64,000 nucleotides of DNA, taken from contig MU401592.1 of assembly GCA_022579005.1 (NCBI GenBank), positions 1 to 64,000 on the forward strand. The letters are read 5' to 3'. The translations under genes and the position numbers were made by a program. Positions 25,331 to 36,924 of this stretch are shown here, piece by piece (within the stretch, counting starts at the first letter, position 1; every line of letters begins with the position of its first letter). Origin of the DNA: Poronia punctata. Its lineage: Eukaryota; Ascomycota; Sordariomycetes; Xylariales; Xylariaceae. The notes under the pieces were generated by a model. The model was not told the DNA's origin. It saw only the letters and a list, made by a program, of their open reading frames with translations, and did not search any database.

Positions 25331-26366
25331 GTAACTATCTGCTGTAGGGGAAATCTTAGTCCGCAAGAGGTATGCTACGAGAATCACGTATATGAGAAAT
25401 TCCAACTATTTCACATTGTCGGCCAACTTTTGAAAGCTTAGTAAAGCGGAAATTCGCATTCTCTTCTTGCCTTGGGTACCGTCTTTCCGATCGGGGCGCA
25501 GTGTGGTCCGGCCGAGTGATTTGCAAAGGCTGAATTTTCTCCCATGTCTTTTTCTACGGGATATTAGCTTCGAGATTTTCAATTCTTGCGGAGCCTAGAT
25601 TTTATGCTGACTGATTATCGAAGCGCAGTTTTGGCCCGCCTACTACTGATATTAAGAGATCTACCTAATGTGAAATATTCGATATGAATCCTGTCAAGGT
25701 GACTCCCAACAGTTGCAAACTAGTCTAACTAACCTACAGGTGAATAAATCACTACGGGGGGGAGTAGAGGCGGTGAGGGGGGGGTTTGAGTTCCAGACTC
25801 TCGGTATCAAACATTTCTCAATACTACCCACTCAATTTTGCGGCGCGGGTTTTCATCTAGGTTACTCGCTTACATTGGAATGCCTGCCTGTTCTTCACGT
25901 TCTTCACCCGATTCTAAACTACTACCTAGGTAAACACGCCTTGGAATTCTCATTCGTATTTAGGCTGAAGGAGGCGTGGATGATTGATGATTCAAGAGAT
26001 TCAGGTCGCCATCAAACCTAGCGAAAAAAGTAATAGTGCTCCGAGGGAAAGGGGGCACGCGTATGCGTGTACGATTGATGAAAAAGGGCGGGGGGTATTT
26101 TGCCGCTAACATGTTTGATCCATGACGTCGGTAAGCCTCGTGTGTGATGAAGTCGTCAGTATTTCCAGTGACAAGAAAAGAAACAAAAGAGGTACCTGGT
26201 TACCCGAGTTGTAGTGTACATGCCCGACCCTCTCATCGGTCCGTCGACGGTAGACTCATGTGTTAGTAATTCTAGATTAGTGTACCACGCGTCACATCCT
26301 TTTACGTTCCAGGCTGAGGGAAAGAGGGGGGGGGGGGGGGGGGGGGGGTTCGGTATAACAATTATA

Positions 26367-26438
26367 TAGTATGGGGTAACGGAATGGTAGTATTAACCCT
26401 GTAGGCATTTTTTGGGGACTGNNNNNNNNNNAGCCCCG

Positions 26439-26517
<79 letters not shown>

Positions 26518-26585
26518 AGGTCTACCTAGATTCTAGTATGGTGATACGCTATGGTACTATTAACCCTGTCTGCACTTTTTCGGGA
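26367..26585 (+). repeat. 52-bp direct repeats flanking the assembly gap
   Basis: The segment 26367-26418 matches 26534-26585 at 42 of 52 positions without gaps by my count; both contain TATTAACCCTGT. The 10-N gap and the long C run lie between them, and a G23 run lies 5' of the first copy. Confidence 0.75.
26422..26431. other. Assembly gap (10 N)
   Basis: Ten undetermined bases stand next to a run of 79 C, so the true length here is unknown and the adjacent homopolymer may be a consensus artefact. Confidence 0.99.
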
Positions 26586-27188
26586 ATGGGGGTAGAGAGA
26601 TATAGGTATTGCAGACTTGGCAAAGTGGCGTTCTGTATCTTGCCCCTTGTTCGTGCGTATTCTAGCAATACGATACCTAGGGCTTTCTTTACCACGTGTA
26701 TTGGCACGGAAGACGGTCAGTCCATGGAAGAAGAGAAGAAATACACAGCTCATCCCTTACTTTCCCCCCTCTCTCTGTGTGTGTGTGTTGGGTTGGTAAT
26801 ACGGCGTGATTGATGAGAAACTGCTTGTTGAACTACATAGGATAACCTAGTTGCCTGTACGTACAAGTCATACGTACAACACGGCTTAAAATTTGTCTCT
26901 AGCCAGCCAGCCACTTAGGTACACCGAAGACAGCACGATCCAAGGCTTGTATCAGAGGGAAAGAAACCGGTGATAAAAGTCTAGACCTCCGATAGATGAA
27001 CCGTGTGTTTGTGTCCACGGGCACCACTAGTGTATCTAACTGATGCGGTACCACCAGAGCGGACCGTCGTCAGAGGTTGACGATTTGTTATTCTTCAACC
27101 TATCATGAAGCAGATTACGTATGTGATGGGGTCTAGAGACAACTGGTAAGCGCCGAGTGTGTTCCTTTTTCCAGAAACACCGTGCTCA

Positions 27189-27212
27189 CGGAAGAATGCA
27201 GGCATTCTTCCG
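27189..27212. repeat. Perfect 11-bp hairpin
   Basis: CGGAAGAATGC (27189-27199) and GCATTCTTCCG (27202-27212) are exact reverse complements with only AG between them. A short T run follows. The function is unknown; it could also be a footprint of an inverted-repeat element. Confidence 0.65.
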
Positions 27213-28454
27213 GTTTTTCCCATTGTCAGTATCCTGATTCAAGTATTTTCTTAGGACTGTTGAGAAAAGAAAGAGGTCGGTGGCGGTAAACTTGTCTAGA
27301 CTGTGGACCTTTTTCCACAGGCGTTTCTCTCAAGGGGTGGAAATATCAAGGTGAGTAAGTATGTACCTACCTACTTACCTAACTGGAGTTCCCCTCACCA
27401 AACCCGAATGCTTGACAATACTAGAGGCATTGCTAGCATGTTACACGGGATGAACAGTACAGGAATGTATGATGTCGTCTTCATAACTCAGGGGGGCTCT
27501 ATCTCTAGGTACTCGCTCTCTACCGTACATCGATGTGGTCCCGCTTTAGGAGAACAAGCTAAAGTGCAAAACCACCACTGAGTTGTCTCTGATAAAGGCC
27601 GTAATATAGCAAAAGACATATATATAGAACCATGATTTGTTCCTCGTCATTTTGTAGTCTCGGAAGTCCTACATATCAATATTTCCACTCCAGACTGTCG
27701 TGAATCATTGACATGATAGGTGGGGTATATCAAAAACAAGGTTCTATAACTTCAAATTTTTCCTAACACTTGGGTACGACGCCTACTAATTCCCTATCTT
27801 GTTTCTTGTAAATAAATGTCCTGCGCATATAATACAGGAGGAAGAGGCCGTGTTATGACTCCTGCCTATAACAGAATATGATAAAACTACTTACTCATCT
27901 TTTCGTGCGGCTTTTACAGAAATACCATCAACAACATATAGGATCTATAAAGGTCCTTCCCAGTCCACGGCCTTTTCCCCATATCACGCGTTACGATGAT
28001 GATGATGATAGTGGCTCAAGTGGTTGATAAAAATGGCGGAGTAGGTAGCTTCCTCTTTAAAAAAGCAAAGCTTATATTGATGTACTGAAGGTTAAATAAA
28101 ATTTATGTCTTGTTTCTAACTCTTAGTTTAATAATCATATTCCTCGTAATCAGGGGTTGTTCCTACAAGAGAACTCTGCAAATGTTTTTTCAAGACAGCC
28201 CTGTCGTTGGACAAAGATTGTGCCTACCTCATACATGCCCCGTCTGCCAAGCTGCAAGCACAGGGTGGCAGTGCTTTCCTCGAATAAGAATTTACTATCT
28301 AGTACTAAGGTAGGTACGTGACATCAACCGTCTCACCTAAACCCTTCCCCACTCTCTTGTATTAACATTGGAGCGTTGTACTCAACAACAAAACAAAAGT
28401 TTACACATCTACATACTTTACCTATGTTAGGTACCTACCCAAGGTAAATGCAAT

Positions 28455-30966
28455 ATGGATGTTCTTCCGTCTTACAGGGAAGCTACGTCGAAGCTAGATT
28501 GGCTTTCCCTTGTGGCGCCATGGATCCCCGCGTCGAGCTGGGTATCTTGTTGTCTTGTGAATCGCCGGTTCTATCAGTACTTTGCGCCTCGCCTGTGGCA
28601 AGACCCTCTCGTCACTATCAGGTTACTAGGCCTACATCCAAATGATGGTAAGCTTCATTTCGTGATGCAACGTCTTGTGCAGTCATCACCGGCCCCACAC
28701 CCACAAATCAGTATCACACTACGGGTTTGTACCGCATACCTCTTTACTTTGAGAACCATGAGAGGAACATCATGGAACAATGCTAAAGAAAATTGGCTAT
28801 TTTGCTAAACTCGTTCTGGCAGATGTTGCCTGGTACAGACGCTTTATACACAGACACTCCAAGTCTGGGGGTACAAGGCAGGAAGCCCGTAGGATGGTCC
28901 AATGCCTAGACTTTAGGTTTTTTGCTTTAGACGCCTCAGGTCTCTACTCGACGGAAGCTAGTGAGCGGGCTATTTCCGAGAGTTTCAAGGCCCTGCCACA
29001 GCTGTTCCCAGCGTTGAGATGCCTGCTGCTCGATGGACACCCTGAGCTCGACCCAGGCCACCTGGCCAGAGCAGCGACTACAGCCCCTGATTCATCATCA
29101 TGCTCTCTCGAGCTCTTGGACCTTGCTCGTTGCCCTCAAGAGCTCAGTCCGAAGATTTTCTCCTCGGCCTTCTTTCGAGGTCTTGTCTATCTGGATGTGT
29201 CCTACATTCCTGGCTCGCTCAGAACCGCCATTCAGTCTTCCCTCAACCCTTCCCATCTCCCGGGGCTTCGAATTCTAAAGGCTTGGGGCCGTGAAGTAGA
29301 CGATGTCACTTCTCTCTTACTCTTCCAAACGTTCGGACTTCAGCTATGGAGTGTTAATCTTAGTAACAACAAGCTGACAGATGACGCCATTGACTCTATG
29401 CTAGCCTATGGCTTTTCTTCGCTGTCATTTCGTAGTGATGCTCACTTTGAAGTCGAAGGGAAGGTAGTGGTACCCAAAAACGAAGGTAGTAAGAGTTATG
29501 GCCCCTTTGAATTCATCCAAGAATCATCAAGTAGTTCTTCATTCACCCACCCAGATCGTTATCTGGCCGACGCTCCTATTTACTCTCACAGAGCCGACCA
29601 AACGGAGTTGCAGGAGTGGCAAACTGTTCGTTCCGATGGAACCTCTCCTGTTAGACAAGACGAAGCTAGTGTGGTCAAGGAATTGTGCCTCGCAGAAGCC
29701 CTGTCAGCCGCTACCAAGACACAAGCCAGCAGTACCGTAGACCGTCTCCACAGTCCACGAGGAGGCATCACCCACTTATATCTCAGCGGAAACCGATTCA
29801 CGACACAGGGCATAGGGAGACTACTCAGACCCTCTTCGGGAAGATTGGAACACTTTGAATGCATCGGTTGCCTACATGTCCCTCTAAAACCTACCCCTGA
29901 TGAGAATAGACGACAGGTGCGCATTGAGAGCGTTAGTCAGATATCACACCTCTTCCGTCCCGTGTTCTCCTCGAACCTCCGGTCTCTCCGCATTCACCAC
30001 TCCCTTGTTACCCAAGTACCGGAAATATTCGCAGAGGGCCTCTCTCCGCAGACAGCTTTGCAAGTGTCAGAGTCAGTACTCTCGAAGAATGTGGCCCGAG
30101 CCTATCCACAGCCATTCGTCCCAGATATGAACCCCCGGATCAGTTCACTCACGCTCACCAACATACCTGCGCGCTCTACTGGGGTAGTGATCGAACGACT
30201 GACTGCTTTCCTGTCACTGGCTTCACTGCAACGAGAGAATATCGAACGGGCCAAGTCTAGCAAGACCGATCGACATCCAGCCATAGTCGGTGGTTTACGA
30301 CACATCAGGTTCGAGCTGGCGCCTGATTTCTCCGAAGATGAGCTGGATTCATTTCACACAGGCCGCGAAAATTTCGATGGCGACGGACTTCTCGACCCTG
30401 GCAGCGAAAACTTTAATAGAAGTGTCGAAAACACGAGATACGAAGAATGCAGATCTACAGGCTCGGTCGACAAGAAGGCTAATACACCACCGGTTAGGGA
30501 TGACAGTTATACCACTTGGTCTGGCCGTTTAAAGTCAGCTCCATATTCGGACACCAAATCCGACTTCATCACATATCACGAAGAGGCATCGAGCTCCTGG
30601 ACGGGAAACGTGTTTTCTGTCCAGGTCTGGATCGGTCCCGGCACGATAGGGCCCCACGCTGCTGTCAATGAATACATGTGGAATGTGCAGAATCCGCGTT
30701 TGAGGGTGCGTGTCGGACCAGCTACACCAGCTCACGTAGCTGCCGGCGTCCCATCCCTATCGTACATATTCTATGATGCGTGGGATGCTATGGTCTTTCC
30801 CGGTAGTCTGACGGCTGCGGCGAAAAGGGCAGGCTCTAGACCACTTCGCGATGTCGCGGCTGCGATCAAGGACTACCGGGTTCGCACAAGGGGAACGCCG
30901 GAGCATTGGGATGGTAAACTCGTGCTAGTTCGGACTGGATATCTTCCTTCCGAGTACTGGCGGTGA
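28455..30966 (+). CDS. F-box / leucine-rich-repeat-like protein
   Basis: The product has 778 residues from two exons (28455-28647, 28823-30966; 175-bp intron, GTAAGC donor, CTAAAC branch, GCAG acceptor). Residues about 12-62 look like a fungal F-box: DWLSLVAPW..SSWVSCCLVNRRFYQYFAPRLWQDPLVTI, the part that would bind Skp1 in an SCF ubiquitin ligase. Residues about 120-235 carry leucine-rich repeats (ALRCLLLDGHPEL, LELLDLARCP, LVYLDVSYI, LRILKAWGR, LWSVNLSNNKLTDDAI), and another (THLYLSGNRFTTQGIGRLL) lies near 380. A family-specific C-terminal region (VQVWIGPGTIGPHAAVNEYMW onward, residues about 670-778) is well formed but I cannot assign it. The start at 28455 is the first ATG in frame that includes the F-box. 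The F-box role is inferred from pattern; the substrate is unknown. Confidence 0.75.
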
Positions 30967-31105
30967 TCAATTTAGGCCATGTGATTTTTGATCAGGAGTA
31001 CAGTCTCTTCTAGTAACCAGGAGTAGACGATGTACCCATTACAGCTAATCCAAAACTTCAATATCTTCTTCTGAAACATTCCCTCTTTCCTTCCTCTCTC
31101 CCTAT

Positions 31106-31987
31106 CTAGTTCACAGAAACCTGATAGGCCGTAGTTGTAAGAACGGCATCCGACCCCGTAAACGGCTCCGTGCCGGCACCAACACTAGTCAGGTACTGGC
31201 TAGTTTCCAACCCATTATTCTCACCCAAATAAGACAAGAATTCGGTCAAATCGCCACTGAAATCGGTAATCTGCGACGAAGCCACGAAGCTGAAAACGTG
31301 CATGTCGCCATTATATCCCTCGTATAAGCTCCACGAGCTGCCGGCTACGTTGGGAGAGGCCACAGGACTACCCGTCTCTGAGATGGGACCCGCGCCACCG
31401 AGAGCCGCGAGCCAAATCATGACTTCATACTCGGAAGATCCGTCTGCTGAGGAGGATGTGAAGAGATCGTAGGCTACATTGGCGATGATGTCGTTTCCGG
31501 CGTAGCTGTTAAACTTGTTAGTATTTCCATTTGATTTTTTCTTTTTTACTACCAAGAGTATGTTTTACTCAACAGAAGAAAAGAAAAGAAAAACTTACTC
31601 CCACTTCCAAGAACTAGGGATACTAGCAATGTCGGAAATCTGCTTGACATCGGCCTTGACAACAACATTGGCATACGACTTGACGTTATAAGATCCTCCG
31701 GACCAAGACCACGAAGTCGACCAGGCGACACTGTCATCGTCCTCGTTCAATCCGTCTACGCTGGTGCATTGCTCGCCCGTGCCGGCGTCCATGCCCCAGA
31801 GGTTGTTGTAGATTGTGTAGGGGCCGGTTTCTTCAGAGTCCCATTGTCCGCAGAATGAGGCGGCTGGTGCTTTGGATATGAGAGTAGAAGTGGGAAGGGG
31901 AAGGGGAAGGGGAAGGGGAAGGGGGTTGGCGAGGATTGTGGTTGTGGTGCCGGTTAGGATGGCGGTTGTTAGGAGGAGGGATTTCAT
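31106..31987 (-). CDS. GH12 endoglucanase / xyloglucanase, secreted
   Basis: This is a glycoside hydrolase family 12 enzyme that cuts beta-1,4-glucan (cellulose or xyloglucan) outside the cell with retention of configuration. Two exons on the minus strand (31987-31599, then 31505-31106; 93-bp intron with a CTAAC branch near its end) give 262 residues. [20 protein letters not shown] is a signal peptide, followed by an odd (PL)n stretch encoded by a GGGGAA hexanucleotide repeat. Family words follow in order: [71 protein letters not shown]. By homology Glu157 (YEVMIW) is the nucleophile and Glu243 (GTEPF) the acid/base. I start at the ATG at 31987 because the signal peptide begins there; an in-frame ATG 30 bases upstream is less likely. 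The length is normal for the family. Confidence 0.95.
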
Positions 31988-33372
31988 TTTTGGGAATTGT
32001 AAGGGGCAGTAGTACATAGTTGTAAGGGTGAAGGTAGGTAAAGTAGGTAGGTAGGGGGATATATGTGAAGTTGAAAGAGTAGAATTGAAACTGTTGGAAA
32101 TTCTAATAGATAAACTACCTAATACTTGATATATATATGTATATAAGAAGTTTTCACAAAAGCATTTTTCTACTTGGGCCAAGGTACTCACTCTGTCTAC
32201 CTACTCCCTTGTCATCATTCCCTGTCGCCGTTCCATGTTCCTTCCCGGCGACCGGCGAGCCGTTATATACCCCACACCCGTCTATCCGGGGGTAATTTCT
32301 CCATGGCTTTTGATCTTTTTTTTTCTAAAGAGTTATCAATCAACTCTCCCTTCCCTTCCCTTTCTTCCTTGCGGGTAGGGTTTAAGTAATTATGTAAAGT
32401 CACGACAATTCCTGATCTGGTGATGATATGCTTGTCTTTTTGCAAACCATTTTAGGTAGCGGGAGAAACCCGGATTTATTACGAGTAACTTTCTTTGGAT
32501 TGGTGGAATTTGTTAAGGTCCGAGAGTTTGCACTCGTAGGTAGGGGGATAGATCGGCTCTCCAAATGCATTGCTATCTTGGAACTTGCAGACAGAATTGT
32601 TTACAAAGAATGACTAGTTGCCTACTTACTTTATCTACACCCAACTCGTAATTAGGTTACACGTCTATAAATATGTGTTATGGCGCAACGTACTGTAGGT
32701 CAGTTTCAACAGTCTCTTGACGTTTTACGACAATTGCACTGCGCAAGTATGTGTCTTGATATATTAACCTAACCTACGAGTTGGTTTTGAGAAGGAACTG
32801 AATGGATTGAATTGACGGCAGACTGCAGGGAGTTTAAGCTCGTGCAACAGAACGAAATAGAGAAGCTGAAGCTGAAGCTGCGTGTTGTTTTCATGACGTC
32901 AATTGGGGTTGCCTGTTCCTTAACACGCGAATTACGTGTGCGGATTTGATGCATCGGAATATGGATAATACGTAGGTAGACAGATGAGGTATAAATATGC
33001 AAATATCTGTTTATGAAAAGAACAAGAGGAATTTCAATATATAAAATTCCGAATTGGCTGGTCTATGTGATAAGGTGAGGTGTTCGTTTTACTTGTACTG
33101 CTGGTAATAAGTATAGGTAAGTAGTTGCTGTGTGGCTGGCTGGGCCTATAGAACCCCGGTACAATGACCCTGGGGCCTCGGCTTTTTAGGTAAGTAATGG
33201 GGTAAGCATTGGAATCTCCTCCACCCTTGCAACAATACTTGTACGTGCGCAACGAAAGCAACATCAACATGCAGACATCAAAGTCAAAGCATCTCTGTCA
33301 AAAAGGGGTTTATTGTTATTGTATCACATAATATCTTGAATTTGAAATTCATCTAAAGAGTCGTCTTTTACA
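31988..33372. other. Divergent promoter region, GH12 and SDR
   Basis: This stretch is about 1.4 kb between the starts of two divergent genes and holds no supported coding sequence. It contains TATA-like stretches near 32127-32145 and 32262-32270 in the orientation of the GH12 gene. Sequence near 32760-33300 is probably upstream or leader sequence of the dehydrogenase. Confidence 0.55.
32270..32291. promoter_or_regulatory. Possible CreA-type sites upstream of GH12
   Basis: CCCCAC (32270-32275) and CCGGGG (32286-32291) both fit the SYGGRG consensus of the carbon-catabolite repressor CreA/CRE1 and lie about 280-305 bases upstream of the GH12 start. Glucose repression of a GH12 gene would be expected, but so short a motif also occurs by chance. 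Confidence 0.3.
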
Positions 33373-34436
33373 ATGTCGGACGGCGCAAAACAAAGAGTAG
33401 CTGCCATTGGCAACCAGCTCTCTCCTCCTATCCCCGCTGTCCAGAAAGTCGCTGGTCCGACTAATGGACGTCGTGTGGAGGGAAAGGTAGTCATCATTAC
33501 AGGTATGTAAAAACGAAATCAATGGCAGTAAGTCAGTCAGTCAGTTAGTCAGTAAACTAACGGTTTGGACAGGCGCAAACTCAATCAAAGGCATCGGCCG
33601 AGCGACCGCACACCTATACGCCGAAGCCGGCGCAAAAGCCGTATATATCTGCGATTACGACGACAGCCATCTCGAGACGCACCAGAAGGAGATCAACTCG
33701 CTCTATCCCGGAGTCGACGTCCATGTCCGCCAATTCGACGCCGGTGACGAACAGGCGGTCAAGGCCGTGGTCGACCATGCGGTCGATACTTATGGACGGC
33801 TAGACGTGTTTTTCGCGAATGCCGGTATCGTCGGTCCTCATGCCACGTTTCTCGATATCAGCAAGGAGGATTTTATGAAAGTGTTGGAGACCAATACAGC
33901 CAGGTTCGTTTTTTTGGGGTTTTTTTTTCGGTGTCTGTAACAACGACCATTTGTTAACGATTTTTTGTATTTTGTCCAGTGTATGGCTAGCAGCTAAATA
34001 CGGCGCCCCCGCCATGATGAAGACATCCGCGGAGAAGAAGTCGGCATCCGGAAGCATCATCGGCACGGCCTCGGTAGCCGGTCTGCGATCAAACGCCGGT
34101 AGTACTCCGTACTCGGCCTCTAAAGCGGGAGTGGTCTCCCTCGCTCAGACAATATCATACCAGCTTTCCGGCACGGGGATCCGCGTCAACGCCGTCTGTC
34201 CGGGACTAATCGAGACGGGTATGACGGCGCCCACGTTCGAGTCTGCGCGAGCACGCGGCACGGAAAAGAAGTTGGGGCAGCTTAACCCATTAAAGAGAGC
34301 TGGTGTGGCTGATGAGATTGCACGAGTGGTTTTGTTCTTGGGAAGTGACGAGTCTAGTTATGTTAATGGACAGGCTTGGGCTGTTGATGGTGGTTTGAGT
34401 TCTGGTCATCCATATGTTCAGGGGAAGATCGCCTAA
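33373..34436 (+). CDS. Short-chain dehydrogenase/reductase
   Basis: This is a classical-type SDR oxidoreductase of 305 residues from three exons (33373-33502, 33573-33903, 33980-34436; introns of 70 and 76 bp). The cofactor loop is [10 protein letters not shown] (residues 43-52), where the first intron splits the second glycine codon. An acidic residue after the second strand (ICDYD, Asp71) favours NAD(H). NAG lies at 126-128. The catalytic set is Ser185, Tyr198 and Lys202 in YSASK. The C-terminal half is typical: [16 protein letters not shown], then [18 protein letters not shown]. An N-terminal extension of about 35 residues precedes the fold. The substrate cannot be told from sequence. It is followed on the same strand by a secreted dioxygenase and an MpaB-like oxygenase, so a role in aromatic or terpenoid turnover is possible but unproven. 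Confidence 0.93.
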
Positions 34437-35543
34437 CGTACCGAGGGAAGGACGAAAGGAAGGAGAGAGAAATACAGGTAACATCTTGGCAATTTGAAAC
34501 TTGCGCTGGAATATTCATTTATCATGGCCCATAATGACTGCCACCTGCCGAGAATGTTGGGTTTGGATAGATTGTAGGTAATATATTCGTTGTCTAGCTC
34601 GTTCCACTTTCTACCTCCTTACTCGTATATCCGCGGGGGAGCTCCACTTGGTGTCGCTATTACCATGATTCGTGTCTTGGCTTGTTCAGTGCCTACCATC
34701 TAATTATTCGTAGTCGTGTCCCTTTGTCAGGTTTTTTAGACTCGATCATGAGAGAAGCCCCTGTTTGTGTGAGGACTACCTTAACCTTGAGGTATTCCAC
34801 CGGACTGTTGCATTCAGCCTTCAGCACGGTTATGTTCATCGGCCCCAGCTTAAAACCTCAAAAATTGAACATGGTCGGACCGGTCCTACTCACCTATCTT
34901 TTGAATATATACAGAAACATGTAATCCGGACTCGCTCGCTCTCATCTCCATAGAAGCCGTACTGTTTGTTCACTTCCTACTCCCCAGCAATAATACAACC
35001 CCGTGCGACTATCAAAAGGGGACTTCCTTATTTTCGATTAAAGCTTGGCAACTTATAAACTTTGATACGCCGGCTTGTCTCTCCCACAACCCGAAATGTC
35101 GCCTTGGGACGTTCTCTTTCCATCCTCACCTCCGAGATGGTAGTCCTTGGCAAGGGCAGTTCATGCCTCTTGATTGGGTCTGTGTTCGGTTTTGATCGAC
35201 AATGTGCTCCGCTTGCCGCCGGGGAAAGAAAGAAAAAAGATAACTCGCTAGACTAGACTAGACTAATTCATCTCATATAAACGAGGGGCGGGGGACAAGG
35301 ACGGGGACGACGACGGGAAAGTCTAATTTGTATACCTACCTACCTACCTACCATGAATGGACATGGAACGCGTAATGTGAAGGTGAGAAAGTGGCTCCAT
35401 GAAGTCTAGGTAGAATAGAGTAAGGTTAGACAGAATGTAAATACATAAATAAGACAAAAGTAACCACTCCTTGAACAAAAGGGGGCTGGCTGGTCCTCAC
35501 TCAGAATATCCCAAACCATTACCTACCCAAGAAATAAAGAAAA
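34437..35543. other. Intergenic, SDR to dioxygenase
   Basis: I see no gene. CTAGA/GACTA repeats lie near 35249-35268 and an ACCT tetranucleotide run near 35333-35352. The start of the dioxygenase gene is preceded by an A-rich leader (GAAATAAAGAAAA before the ATG). Confidence 0.6.
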
Positions 35544-36924
35544 ATGGTCAACATCCGTAACCTAACCGCCTCCTCCCTGGCCTTCCTCGGAGCCGTAGTC
35601 GTCGCTCATCCGGGCGATACGCAAGAGGAGGTCCGACGAGAACTAGAAGCCCACAAGGCAGCCAGACCATTCGCCCGTCGCGCAATCAATACTTGTGCTT
35701 CCGCGCCCAACACGGCTGCTCTCAAGGCGAGGTCCGTTGCGAGGAGAGCTGCTGCTGCTCAGGCTTTGAGGGAGAAGCGTGGTATTGCGAATAGTAAGTC
35801 GTGAAAACTTTCTGATGGTTATGAGAGAGGGATATAGAGAGAGAGAGAGAGAGAGATGTTGATATTTGAAAAAAATAAATAAAAATAGAACCTCTCAAAT
35901 CCAAACGCGATGATGCCGGTTTCGAGAAATGGGCAGCCGTCAATCACGATTCTTCCGATCTCGGTTATGATCTAGACACTCCCCTGGAAGAACTGTTCGA
36001 TTCGAATTCTACTTGTGCGCTTGTTCCCGAAGTCACTATCGGGCCTTATTGGGTTGGTGGTGAGCTTATGAGGGTGAGTTTTTCCCTTTTCGACTTTTTT
36101 TTTTGGTTTTTTTTTTGTGTCTGAAGAGAGCAGAGGGAAAAAAGACAGGAAAAGAAAGGAGCTAAGCTAATTAATAACAATTTAAATCTAGACCGATGTA
36201 ACCGATGGTCAAGATGGCGTACAAGTCCATCTCGACCTCCAATTCATCGATATCACTAGCTGCGAACCTATTCCCGAGGATACCATTATTGATCTTGTAA
36301 GTCATTTCATTTCCCGCCTTTCCCCTCGTCCTTTTCCTTTTCTTCTACTAACAATAACAATCCTTCTTTCCCCAGTGGGCCAGCAACGCCACAGGAATCT
36401 ACTCGGGCGTAACAGCCACGGGCCAAGGCGGCCTAAACACCAACCACGGCCGCGGCATCCAACTGACCGACCCGGACGGCGCCGTACAATTCGACACCAT
36501 CTTCCCGGGACACTACGTCGGCCGCACGCCCCACATCCACATCATGTCAACCTCGGGCGCCAAATTATTCCCCAACAACACCTACGTGGCCGATAGCGGG
36601 TCGCCCTCGCATATCGGGCAGCTCTTCTTCGATCAGGATCTGATCGGGGAGGTCGAGGCGAGAGAACCGTACGCTTCCAATGAGCAGGCGCTCACGCTGA
36701 ACGAACAGGATTGGATCGGTATTAGCGAGGCCACGGAGGATTATGACCCGTTTGTCGATTATGTGCGGCTGGGAGACTCGTTGGATGATGGGTTGTTGAT
36801 GTATATCACTGTTTTTGTTGATACGTCGGCTGATCATTCCGAGGATAGACATGCTGCGGCTCAGTGGTATGAGGGTGGTGGTGTTGCTGTTGGGGGTGGT
36901 GGTTTCCCTGGTGGCTCGTCTTAG
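35544..36924 (+). CDS. Secreted intradiol ring-cleavage dioxygenase
   Basis: This is a non-haem iron(III) enzyme of the protocatechuate 3,4-dioxygenase / catechol 1,2-dioxygenase superfamily, of the extracellular fungal type that opens catechol-like rings. Four exons (35544-35793, 35889-36073, 36192-36296, 36376-36924; introns of 95, 118 and 79 bp) give 362 residues. The N-terminus is a signal peptide (SSLAFLGAVVVAHPG), followed by an Arg/Ala-rich pro-region with KR and RR pairs that may be a processing segment. The core has PEVTIGPYWVGGE, DLWASNATGIYSG and GRTPHIHI. By family homology Tyr137, Tyr189, His233 and His235 are the iron ligands, and all are present. The tail is glycine-rich (GGGVAVGGGGFPGGSS). 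The physiological substrate, for example lignin-derived catechols, is inferred only from the family. Confidence 0.93.

Larger units (their letters stand above)
24051..28454. other. Gene-free stretch, 4.4 kb, with an assembly gap
   Basis: I find no supported gene. The stretch holds a T27 run (25304-25330), a G23 run (26326-26348), ten undetermined bases (26422-26431), a run of 79 C (26439-26517) and a short perfect hairpin (27189-27212). The first few hundred bases should include the 3' untranslated region of the zinc-finger gene. The 133-codon open frame across the gap (26412-26813) is the C run read as polyproline. Confidence 0.6.

Noticed and set aside
26412..26813. Polyproline open frame across the gap
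   Set aside because: It is created by the C79 homopolymer and undetermined bases.
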